Source: an uncultured Lachnospiraceae bacterium (lineage in GTDB: Bacteria > Bacillota > Clostridia > Lachnospirales > Lachnospiraceae). From it: a DNA stretch of 6,167 nt. Positions 1-5,254 of this stretch are shown one piece after another. The translations under genes and the position numbers were made by a program. Location of the stretch: assembly GCA_934370915.1 (NCBI GenBank), contig CAKRNI010000154.1:1-6167 (forward strand). The letters run 5' to 3'. Numbering within the stretch: the stretch's first letter is position 1; each line of letters begins with the position of its first letter. The notes below the pieces were generated by a model. That model searched no databases, was not told where the DNA came from, and saw only the letters and a program-made list of their open reading frames with translations.

Positions 1-1142
1 TCTTTGACAGAACCGTCAAAGTACCGTTTTGCGGAGTTGCTTCCACGCTCATGAAGCGGATAAAGCTCCGATGCGTTCTCCGAAAGTTCCACACCAATAC
101 CAGGTTTGGATGGGATTTCCAGATAACCGTCCTTGAATTTTAACGGTTCCTTCACCATTGCATCTTCCTGACCATTCAGGCAGAATCCCGGGAGCTCCTG
201 AATTCCAAGGTTCGGAATGCTTGCGCAGATCTGCAGGCAGGCTGCGGTGGATACCGGACCTAACGGATTGTGCGGGATCACGAGAACATCGTGTGCCTCC
301 GCGATCGCTGCTACCTTCTTTGCGGTGGTGATTCCACCGATGGCGCATACGTCCGGGCGGACATACTGAGCAGCATGGCGGCTCATCAGGACCTCAAATT
401 CTCTGAGACTTGTGAAGCGCTCACCGGTAGCGATCGGAACGCCGATCTTTGACGCGACTTCCGCCATGGTATCGTAATTATCCGGTGTCACCGGATCCTC
501 CAGAACCATCGGGCGATATGGCTCCACTGCACGTCCGAACGCAACTGCTTCCGGAAGCGTCATTCCACGGTGTGCCTCTAATATGAAATCGAAATCATAT
601 CCCACGGCTTCTCTGCAGATCTTCACTTTTTCAAGTTCCATCTCGATACGACCGGAGAAATATTCGTCATGGCCTTCTTTTAAGGACTTGTCATTTCCGT
701 TGACAAAGATCTTCGCTGCTGTAAATCCCTGCTTCTTCAGGTCAATATAGCGCTTCGCCAACTGTTCCGGATCCTTATCCCGCACCATCGGAGATGCATA
801 AACACGGACCTTATCTCTTGTGAGACCGCCGAGCAGCTCGTAGACCGGTACGCCGAGAGCTTTTCCCTTGATGTCCCAGAGTGCGATATCGATGGCGGAA
901 ATTGCACTCATGACTACGGATCCGCGGAAATATACGGAACGGTAAAAATTCTGGTTAAAATCCTCAATCTTAAACGGATCTTTTCCTATCAAATATTCCT
1001 TGAATTTCTCAATAGCCGCAGCTGTCGCCATCAGATAACCCCAGTTGCCCGCCTCTCCGAGTCCGACGATGCCCTCGTCCGTGTAAACATGGACGAACAG
1101 GTAATGTTTCGCAAAAACAAGTTTTACATCTGTGATCTTCAT
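1..1142 (-). CDS. Enolase-superfamily acid-sugar dehydratase (mandelate racemase/galactonate dehydratase-like), C-terminus cut by window edge
   Basis: I translated this frame by hand: 380 codons without a stop, truncated only at the extreme C-terminus (family members are about 380-400 residues). The N-terminal capping domain occupies about residues 1-120 (MKITDVKLVF, then SAIDIALWDIKGKALG at 82-97), followed by the TIM barrel. Visible active-site residues are metal ligands E189 (in LEAHRG, with H191), E215 (LEDPV) and E241 (IATGER), the D264/H291 pair (RPDVCAIGG and PHNPLGPV), and E316 (IQELPG). This pattern matches the GalD/ManD-type dehydratases, which remove water from aldonic acids to give 2-keto-3-deoxy acids in the cytosol. 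There is no KxK motif on the second barrel strand (AAKIFVNG, 142-149), which argues against mandelate racemase and the KxK-type D-tartrate dehydratase. The start is ATG at 1142, with AGGAGG 7 nt upstream (1150-1155). It is the last gene seen in the ttd cluster, 62 nt after the permease. The class is clear; the substrate cannot be read from the sequence. Confidence 0.87.
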   Translation of the reverse strand, partial: MKITDVKLVFAKHYLFVHVYTDEGIVGLGEAGNWGYLMATAAAIEKFKEYLIGKDPFKIEDFNQNFYRSVYFRGSVVMSAISAIDIALWDIKGKALGVPVYELLGGLTRDKVRVYASPMVRDKDPEQLAKRYIDLKKQGFTAAKIFVNGNDKSLKEGHDEYFSGRIEMELEKVKICREAVGYDFDFILEAHRGMTLPEAVAFGRAVEPYRPMVLEDPVTPDNYDTMAEVASKIGVPIATGERFTSLREFEVLMSRHAAQYVRPDVCAIGGITTAKKVAAIAEAHDVLVIPHNPLGPVSTAACLQICASIPNLGIQELPGFCLNGQEDAMVKEPLKFKDGYLEIPSKPGIGVELSENASELYPLHERGSNSAKRYFDGSVK

Positions 1143-1149
1143 GGTAGTT

Positions 1150-1155
1150 CCTCCT
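1150..1155 (-). promoter_or_regulatory. Ribosome binding site of the enolase-superfamily dehydratase
   Basis: The minus strand reads AGGAGG here, 7 nt before the ATG whose first base is 1142. It fixes the start of this gene and implies independent, efficient translation initiation just downstream of the intercistronic hairpin. Confidence 0.85.
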
Positions 1156-1170
1156 ATAAAAATTTATCCG

Positions 1171-1199
1171 CGAGGGAGATCGCATCCAGATCTCCCCCG
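1171..1199 (-). terminator. Intercistronic hairpin between permease and dehydratase (attenuator, partial terminator or mRNA-processing site)
   Basis: In the minus-strand RNA an 11-bp stem (CGGGGGAGAUC pairing with GAUCUCCCUCG, one G-U pair) closes a 7-nt loop at 1182-1188. It begins 5 nt past the permease stop codon. A short run of five T follows only about 8 nt after the stem, so it is not a textbook intrinsic terminator. A partial terminator or 3' stabilising structure that lowers expression of the last gene relative to the permease is a reasonable inference. The structure is seen; its function is inferred. Confidence 0.5.
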
Positions 1200-1204
1200 T
1201 AAAA

Positions 1205-2494
1205 TCAGAATGCAGGATATACAGTCATGGTATAAACAACATTGACGATTGAAAGCAGAATACAGATCAGCCAGCCACTCTTAAAGAGCGCTTTCAGATC
1301 ATATCCGCCTTCTCCCATACACATTGCTACTGCCGGTGTCGCCATCGGTGTCATAAATGCAGTCTGGCATGCAGATGCCACGCACATAACAAGTCCCATC
1401 GGGGCTGCCCCTAAGGACTGGCAGGTCAGAAGACAGATCGGAACAAATACTGCCTGCACGGAACGGTTCAGCATGAACTGGGTCATGAAGAACGGAATGA
1501 CGAAGAATAAAGCGCCTAAGAGGTAGTTGTTGTGGGTACCACCGACTGCTGTCGCGAGCCAGCCACCAATCGCGTCACCGGCGCCTGTATTTACAAGTCC
1601 GTTTCCAAGTGCAAGAGCACCTGCATAGAGGATCAGCATTTCCCACGGGATCTCAGCCAGAGCCTTTTTCTGATCCACAACTCCGAACATCGCCATCAGG
1701 ATACTGCCTGCAAGGGCGATCCACCAGGATGCGATGTGGAGCTGTGTGGAGAAAATCAGACCGATCATGGTTACGACAAAGATCACCATACCAATTTTAT
1801 CAACCATCGGGGACAATTTGCTGGAAATATCCTTCTGTTCTTCTGCTGCCGCAAGTTCAACTGCCGCCTTGCTCGGACACATTTTCGGTCCGATCGTCAT
1901 AGCCCATACCAGGCAGAGAATGATAACCGGAAATCTTGCAAAGAAGAAATCGAGCGGAGCAAATTCCAATCCGGTAAACTGGTAAGTTTCCAAATAACCG
2001 TTGAACTCACCGGCTTTCTGGATGGAGGTCGGAAGAGGAAGTGCGAAACAGCAGGCAACCACGATAACCATTAACGGGAAAATGTACTTGGAACGGCTGT
2101 TTCCGGTTCTGTCACAGAGTGCGCAGAGTAACGGTCCAATAATAGCATAAACAACCATCGGGCTTCCCATGAAGTTTGTCAACAATACGCCAAGCAGCAG
2201 ATATCCGAAATAAACTTTCATGAATGAACCATTTGTGAGCTTCAAAAGCCAGTCACACATGATCTTTACGAGCGATGTGCGGCGGAATCCCGATGCTACC
2301 ATAAAGCACGCACCCATGAGGATCGTATTGACATTTGCGAATCCACCGAGAGCACCGTTTGCGTCCACACAGCCGGTAATGTAGAGCGCAGCGAGTGATA
2401 AAAGTGCAGTGACCCACATCGGGATCTTATTGATAATATAGCTTAAAAGCGTCAATGCAAATATGACAATGCAGATGACTAATTTATTATCCAT
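1205..2494 (-). CDS. SLC13/DASS-family anion permease (probable tartrate/dicarboxylate transporter)
   Basis: The 429-residue, very hydrophobic protein has about 11-12 membrane segments in two halves (roughly 4-22, 27-41, 57-70, 95-127, 138-156 and 186-202, then 233-250, 254-271, 285-302, 326-355, 366-390 and 405-425). A hydrophilic, charged linker near 203-232 joins them. The end of the second half (FMTPMATPAVAMCMGEGGYD, 380-399, then KALFKSGW) resembles the conserved C-terminal region of the divalent anion:Na+ symporter/CitT group. At the two places where DASS carriers have SNT carboxylate-binding motifs, this protein has NFMGSPMVVYA (107-117) and LNRSVQAVF (342-350), so the usual motif is absent. 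It follows ttdB by 35 nt, the position of the tartrate/succinate antiporter TtdT in E. coli, which supports uptake of tartrate or an exchange product. The start is ATG at 2494; an in-frame TTG at 2509 would put the ribosome binding site inside the gene. Exact substrate and coupling ion are unknown. Confidence 0.88.
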   Translation of the reverse strand: MDNKLVICIVIFALTLLSYIINKIPMWVTALLSLAALYITGCVDANGALGGFANVNTILMGACFMVASGFRRTSLVKIMCDWLLKLTNGSFMKVYFGYLLLGVLLTNFMGSPMVVYAIIGPLLCALCDRTGNSRSKYIFPLMVIVVACCFALPLPTSIQKAGEFNGYLETYQFTGLEFAPLDFFFARFPVIILCLVWAMTIGPKMCPSKAAVELAAAEEQKDISSKLSPMVDKIGMVIFVVTMIGLIFSTQLHIASWWIALAGSILMAMFGVVDQKKALAEIPWEMLILYAGALALGNGLVNTGAGDAIGGWLATAVGGTHNNYLLGALFFVIPFFMTQFMLNRSVQAVFVPICLLTCQSLGAAPMGLVMCVASACQTAFMTPMATPAVAMCMGEGGYDLKALFKSGWLICILLSIVNVVYTMTVYPAF

Positions 2495-2500
2495 GATGTA

Positions 2501-2507
2501 CTCCCCC
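2501..2507 (-). promoter_or_regulatory. Ribosome binding site that decides the permease start
   Basis: The minus strand reads GGGGGAG, 6 nt before the ATG at 2494. The longer possible start (TTG at 2509) overlaps this site and has no Shine-Dalgarno of its own, so the shorter 429-residue protein is preferred. Confidence 0.75.
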
Positions 2508-2529
2508 AAAACTTATTATATTGTTATCT

Positions 2530-3156
2530 TTATTTGATAAAACTTACCTGCGGATAGATCTCCTCTAACGCCTTATCTTTTCTCTCGTTAAATGTGACCT
2601 TGTTTTCCTCAAAGAGATTTCTTCCGTCCGGATCAATGGAGACGATTAACGGTCCAAGTTCCTTCACATCACAGTGCCATAAGGTCTCCGGCATTCCGAG
2701 GTCTCTCCACTGTGCTTCCACGATCTGCTCAACATGGGTTGCGGCAACAACAGCACATCCGGCCGGGAATACGCAGTGGATCGCCTTGAAGTTCTTGCAT
2801 GCGTACTCCGTATTCGGGCCCATGCCGCCTTTTCCGATGATCACGCGGACGCCGGTCTGCTCCACGAATTCCTTCTCGAACTTTTCCATTCTCATGCTCG
2901 TTGTCGGTCCAATGGAGATCATCTCAAATTTGTCATCCGGAAGCGGGCGGATGATCGGTCCTGCGTGGAAGATCGCCGCATCTTTTACATCCACCGGAAG
3001 TTCCCTGTGCTCTTCCACAAGACGGCGGTGAGACACGTCACGGCAGGTCGTCATGCTTCCGTTTAAATATACGATATCGCCTACATGGATCCCCTCGAGA
3101 TCCTCAGCGCTGATCGGTGTTGTCAGAATTTTCTTTCCGTTCTTTACCTCAACCAT
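2530..3156 (-). CDS. ttdB: L(+)-tartrate dehydratase, beta subunit
   Basis: The 208-residue protein is the beta subunit of a class I (Fe-S) hydro-lyase; E. coli TtdB is about 201 residues. With TtdA it forms the cytosolic enzyme converting L(+)-tartrate to oxaloacetate and water (EC 4.2.1.32). Family motifs appear in order: KKILTTPI (8-15), CRDVSHRR (38-45), IFHAGP (62-67), [10 protein letters not shown] (81-90), GKGGMGP (108-114), [11 protein letters not shown] (130-140) and GPLIVSID (168-175). Wording at each point is close to E. coli TtdB as I remember it, closer than to the C-terminal part of single-chain class I fumarases. The ATG at 3156 overlaps the last base of ttdA, and the Shine-Dalgarno lies inside the ttdA coding end, so the subunits should be translationally coupled. 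It has about 7 extra N-terminal residues (MVEVKNG). A fumarase beta-like activity cannot be fully excluded from sequence alone. Confidence 0.93.
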   Translation of the reverse strand: MVEVKNGKKILTTPISAEDLEGIHVGDIVYLNGSMTTCRDVSHRRLVEEHRELPVDVKDAAIFHAGPIIRPLPDDKFEMISIGPTTSMRMEKFEKEFVEQTGVRVIIGKGGMGPNTEYACKNFKAIHCVFPAGCAVVAATHVEQIVEAQWRDLGMPETLWHCDVKELGPLIVSIDPDGRNLFEENKVTFNERKDKALEEIYPQVSFIK

Positions 3157-4058
3157 TATAAAGTCACCTCCGAATGTGTTGTGATCGTGTAATTTAAGTC
3201 TTTATCAAAGATAATGTGTCCGCGACGGTGGGACCAGCAGCCAACATTTACTGCCACGCCGATTGCAGATGGATGTCTTGCGGTGTTTTCGATATTGACA
3301 CCCATGACGGATGCTTTTCCGCCCATGCCCTGCGGTCCGAGACCAATATCATTGATTCCCTTTTCGAGAAGTGCTTCCATCTTTGCGGCACGCTCGTTCT
3401 CATTGTGGCTTCCGATCGGACGCATCAGTGCTTTCTTGGAAAGAAGTGCTGCAGTCTCGACAGATGTGGCAACGCCTACACCAACAAGAAGCGGAGGACA
3501 TGCGTTTAAGCCGTAGCTTGTCATAACGTCCAGAACGAACTTCGCAACACCCTCATATCCGGCACCTGGCATTAAAACCATCGCTTTTCCAGGAAGTGTG
3601 CATCCGCCGCCTGCCATGTAGACATAAATCTCACACTGATCGCTGTTCGGGACGATATCCCAGAATACGGTCGGTGTTCCTTTTCCGACGTTCTTTCCGG
3701 TGTTGTATTCATCAAAAGTCTCGACACTGTTGTGGCGGAGCGGAGCATCCACAGTCGCGCGGACAACCGCTTCCTTTAAAAGAACTTCCAGATCATCGAT
3801 CAGAGGGAACTTTGTTCCGCATTTTACCCAGAACTGGATCACGCCGGTATCCTGACAGCTCGGTCTGTTTAACTCAGAGGCTAATCTCTGGTTTAAGTTC
3901 ATTGTCTCATAGATGGACTTTGCAAGCGGGTTTGTCTCCGCCTCTGCTAATTCTGAAATTTTTGCCTTTACATCGTCCGGGAGATGCTTTCCGATATAGT
4001 CCGTAAAATGGGCGATATATGTGGTAAGCTTCTCCACCTGCTCCTCTCTGTTCATCAT
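3156..4058 (-). CDS. ttdA: L(+)-tartrate dehydratase, alpha subunit ([4Fe-4S] catalytic subunit)
   Basis: The 300-residue protein matches the length of E. coli TtdA (about 303) and carries the Fe-S cluster of the TtdA/TtdB enzyme. The three expected cluster cysteines are C68 (RPSCQDTG), C187 ([11 protein letters not shown]) and C274 (VGCWSHRRG). Other family blocks are APLRHNSVE (105-113), NTGKNVGKG (119-127), [19 protein letters not shown] (146-164) and [15 protein letters not shown] (257-271). The solvent-exposed [4Fe-4S] cluster in such enzymes is oxygen-sensitive, which fits an anaerobic host. Two ATG codons are adjacent (4058 and 4055). AAGGAGG lies 4 nt before the first and 7 nt before the second, so initiation at 4055 (299 residues) is at least as likely. 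It is the first gene of the cluster after the regulator, separated from it by a terminator-like inverted repeat and an AT-rich promoter region, and its TAA overlaps the ttdB ATG (TAATG). Confidence 0.95.
   Translation of the reverse strand: MMNREEQVEKLTTYIAHFTDYIGKHLPDDVKAKISELAEAETNPLAKSIYETMNLNQRLASELNRPSCQDTGVIQFWVKCGTKFPLIDDLEVLLKEAVVRATVDAPLRHNSVETFDEYNTGKNVGKGTPTVFWDIVPNSDQCEIYVYMAGGGCTLPGKAMVLMPGAGYEGVAKFVLDVMTSYGLNACPPLLVGVGVATSVETAALLSKKALMRPIGSHNENERAAKMEALLEKGINDIGLGPQGMGGKASVMGVNIENTARHPSAIGVAVNVGCWSHRRGHIIFDKDLNYTITTHSEVTL
3164..3171 (-). promoter_or_regulatory. Ribosome binding site of ttdB inside the ttdA coding end
   Basis: The minus strand reads GGAGGTGA, encoding part of the ttdA C-terminus (SEVTL) while placing a near-perfect anti-16S match 7 nt before the ttdB ATG. 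Together with the TAATG junction it suggests coupled synthesis of the two subunits. Confidence 0.8.
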
Positions 4059-4062
4059 ATAA

Positions 4063-4069
4063 CCTCCTT
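4063..4069 (-). promoter_or_regulatory. Ribosome binding site of ttdA
   Basis: The minus strand reads AAGGAGG just upstream of the paired ATG codons, 4 nt from the first and 7 nt from the second. The spacing slightly favours the second ATG (4055). Confidence 0.75.
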
Positions 4070-4147
4070 AAAATTTTTGACTGTCCGTGCTCTAATTTTG
4101 ACTTCCGGCAGCCACTTGATTTTCGTCTGCGTGTTGATTTCTTGTAT

Positions 4148-4177
4148 TTGATATTTTATTTTTTATCATGTATACAA
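4148..4177 (-). promoter_or_regulatory. Candidate ttd operon promoter
   Basis: On the minus strand a -35-like TTGTAT (4172-4177) and a -10-like TATCAA (4148-4153) are 18 nt apart in very AT-rich DNA. Transcription from here would give a ttdA leader of about 80 nt. Each box departs from consensus, so this is the best of several weak candidates. The -35 box overlaps the palindromic candidate operator at 4169-4176. Confidence 0.33.
4169..4176. promoter_or_regulatory. Candidate GntR-family operator upstream of ttdA
   Basis: TGTATACA is an 8-bp perfect palindrome, read as TTGTATACAT on the minus strand. It resembles the T-G-T...A-C-A half-site layout known for GntR/FadR-group operators, such as the TTGTATACAA core of the Bacillus gluconate operon. 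It overlaps the predicted ttd -35 box and lies next to a gntR-type gene, so binding by that protein is a sensible inference, not something shown here. Confidence 0.4.
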
Positions 4178-4189
4178 TTTATGTATTTA

Positions 4190-4245
4190 AAATAAAACAG
4201 TATGATGAAAAAGTCAATACCAATTTTACTTTTTCATCATACTGT
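4190..4245 (-). terminator. Intrinsic terminator of gntR: perfect 18-bp inverted repeat plus T-tract
   Basis: The arms at 4197-4214 and 4228-4245 are perfect 18-bp inverted copies (ACAGTATGATGAAAAAGT and its complement) around a 13-nt loop. Reading the minus strand, the stem is followed directly by TTTTATT. It starts 45 nt past the gntR stop. The stem is long but only one-third GC. A terminator that separates gntR from ttdAB is the simplest reading; a protein-binding palindrome is the alternative. Confidence 0.7.
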
Positions 4246-4289
4246 CTAATTTTTAGCTTATGTTTTTGTGCATTATAGATAAATCATGT

Positions 4290-4937
4290 TTATTTTCTGT
4301 ACCGCGTCAGCATATCATCCAGGCTTCTCCTGATATGTTTCTCCATCCGCGCTCTCGCGGTCTCCGCGTCCTTCGCCGCGATCGCCTCATAAATTTCCTT
4401 ATGTTCCGCAAACGATTTCTTCGCGTACTCCATCTCCGTCGTCTGGACTCCCATGGAAAGTCCGTTCCAGAGTTCTGAGAGCATTGTCACAAGCTTCTCA
4501 TTCCCCGACGCATTCCAGATCTCGTAATGGAACGACTGGTTCATATCCGAATATCTGCTGCTGTCTCCGGAAGCGATCATCTCCTCCGATACCTTCAGAC
4601 AGTTTTGCAGGGCTAAGAGATCTGCCCCGGTTTCCACGCAGAGCACACAGGCGTACCCTTCAAGCACTGCCCGGATCTGATAGTGATCCCGCAGTGTCTT
4701 TTCCGTGACCCCTAAAACGGTGGCTCCTTTATTCTGTTTCAGTTCTAAAAGCCCATCCCTCGCGAGAATCTGAAACGCCTCCCGCACGGGAGTGATCGAC
4801 ACCCCAAGCTCCTGAGCCGTCGCCTCGAGCGCCAGCGTCTCGCCTTCCTTAATCTGTCTCGATATAATTGCCTTTCTGAGCGCCGAAGCGACCCGCTCCC
4901 TCGCAGGCATCAGTTTTACCGGTTTTAATCCAAGCAT
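4290..4937 (-). CDS. GntR-family transcriptional regulator, FadR/FCD subfamily
   Basis: This 215-residue DNA-binding regulator has a winged helix-turn-helix at about residues 12-78; the helix-turn-helix is near 36-60, containing AQELGVSITPVREAFQILA. A helical FCD ligand-binding domain follows at about 85-210. FCD metal-ligand positions are visible as D131 and H137 (DMNQSFHYEIW), H179 (AEHKEIYEAI) and H201 (MEKHIRRSL), suggesting a metal-assisted pocket for a carboxylate effector. Proteins of this group usually repress neighbouring catabolic genes until a substrate or intermediate binds. Placement directly upstream of ttdAB and divergent from the dehydrogenase supports control of both, with tartrate or a related hydroxy acid as a possible inducer (inference). 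The ATG at 4937 has only a weak Shine-Dalgarno-like GGATGGA, suggesting low expression; the next in-frame ATG (codon 10) has none. The E. coli tartrate operon uses a LysR-type regulator instead. Confidence 0.93.
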   Translation of the reverse strand: MLGLKPVKLMPARERVASALRKAIISRQIKEGETLALEATAQELGVSITPVREAFQILARDGLLELKQNKGATVLGVTEKTLRDHYQIRAVLEGYACVLCVETGADLLALQNCLKVSEEMIASGDSSRYSDMNQSFHYEIWNASGNEKLVTMLSELWNGLSMGVQTTEMEYAKKSFAEHKEIYEAIAAKDAETARARMEKHIRRSLDDMLTRYRK

Positions 4938-4968
4938 ATGATTCCATCCATTTCAAATTTTATGGCAT

Positions 4969-4978
4969 AAGTATACTT
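4969..4978. promoter_or_regulatory. Candidate autoregulatory operator of gntR
   Basis: AAGTATACTT is a 10-bp perfect palindrome with the same GTATAC centre as the site upstream of ttdA. It covers the predicted -10 box of gntR, so occupancy would block gntR transcription. Autorepression is common in this family; binding here is inferred. Confidence 0.4.
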
Positions 4979-4998
4979 CCGAAATCCTGACAGCGCAA
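4970..4998 (-). promoter_or_regulatory. Predicted gntR promoter
   Basis: On the minus strand TTGCGC (4993-4998) and TATACT (4970-4975) are separated by exactly 17 nt. The -10 box matches consensus at five of six bases and the -35 at three of six. The leader to the gntR ATG would be about 25-30 nt. Confidence 0.5.
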
Positions 4999-5023
4999 GT
5001 AGCTTCACACTGATTTCCAGCAC

Positions 5024-5137
5024 TTAGGCAGTGGCATATTTCCCATTCACTGTCTCACAGGCCCTTTTAAGTTCTTCCGGAAGTATTGCTCTTGGGCACA
5101 CAAGTTTCAGACGGATAAAGCCGTCGGAATCCCCATC
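5024..5137 (-). pseudogene. Decayed C-terminal fragment of a MalY/PatB-type PLP-dependent aminotransferase/C-S lyase
   Basis: The minus-strand frame ending at the TAA at 5024-5026 reads DGDSDGFIRLKLVCPR followed by AILPEELKRACETVNG. This resembles the end of MalY/PatB-family enzymes (aminotransferase fold type I, cystathionine beta-lyase-like), whose C-termini carry G-F-I-R-L-N-[IL]-x-C-P-R and then an amphipathic helix (L-x-x-x-L-x-x-x). Only about 35 residues are recognisable. Further upstream in this frame the sequence stops resembling the family, an in-frame TGA occurs near 5189-5191, and there is no room for the remaining 350 or so residues, because the dehydrogenase promoter lies there. 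No start codon or ribosome binding site serves it. I infer a gene remnant left by deletion. The resemblance is from memory of the family motif and was not tested by a search. Confidence 0.6.
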
Positions 5138-5175
5138 AGGCCACGACAATACTAAAACGATGGTCAAAATCTCTA

Positions 5176-5204
5176 TTGTTACTTTGTTTCAAGAGCGCTA
5201 TAAT
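5176..5204 (+). promoter_or_regulatory. Predicted promoter of the 2-hydroxyacid dehydrogenase
   Basis: TTGTTA (5176-5181) and a perfect TATAAT (5199-5204) are exactly 17 nt apart, a strong sigma-A-type promoter. Transcription would begin near 5211, giving a leader of about 44 nt. No GTATAC palindrome overlaps this promoter, so control by the neighbouring GntR protein is not evident here. Confidence 0.7.
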
Positions 5205-5240
5205 AAACATATCCACTAATCACGAACTAATACCATTCTC

Positions 5241-5246
5241 AGGAGG
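5241..5246 (+). promoter_or_regulatory. Ribosome binding site of the 2-hydroxyacid dehydrogenase
   Basis: AGGAGG lies 8 nt before the ATG at 5255 and fixes the start of this gene. Confidence 0.85.
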
Positions 5247-5254
5247 ATTGACCC

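Larger units (their letters stand above)
4938..5254. other. Divergent intergenic region between gntR and the 2-hydroxyacid dehydrogenase
   Basis: These 317 bp hold, from left to right, the short gntR leader, the gntR promoter with its palindrome, the aminotransferase remnant, and the dehydrogenase promoter and leader. No intact gene or RNA gene is supported. A plus-strand open frame at 5031-5219 lacks a ribosome binding site and simply opposes the remnant. Confidence 0.7.

Noticed and set aside
49..348. Minus-strand open frame of 99 codons inside the dehydratase gene in another frame
   Set aside because: It overlaps the conserved C-terminal barrel of the dehydratase, whose frame is intact, and its translation is unlike any family I recognise.
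1242..2074. Several plus-strand open frames up to 180 codons opposite the permease gene
   Set aside because: They have no ribosome binding sites and low-complexity or Cys/His/Arg-rich translations with no family resemblance. They lie antisense to a clearly conserved membrane protein gene, so they are shadows.
2594..4006. Plus-strand open frames opposite ttdA and ttdB
   Set aside because: Both minus-strand products match a known enzyme along their full length; the opposing translations show no recognisable domain.
2530..4058. Class I fumarase alpha/beta subunits instead of tartrate dehydratase
   Set aside because: Lengths, the VGCWSHRRG and [10 protein letters not shown] blocks, and the neighbouring DASS permease all match TtdA/TtdB more closely. 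Some fumarase activity cannot be excluded without assay.
4059..4289. Riboswitch or small RNA in the AT-rich region upstream of ttdA
   Set aside because: Apart from the terminator-like inverted repeat and short repeats, I see no multi-stem architecture or known riboswitch motif.
5031..5219. Possible small plus-strand gene of 62 codons before the dehydrogenase
   Set aside because: It has no Shine-Dalgarno, runs through the dehydrogenase promoter, and opposes the aminotransferase remnant, which explains its composition better.
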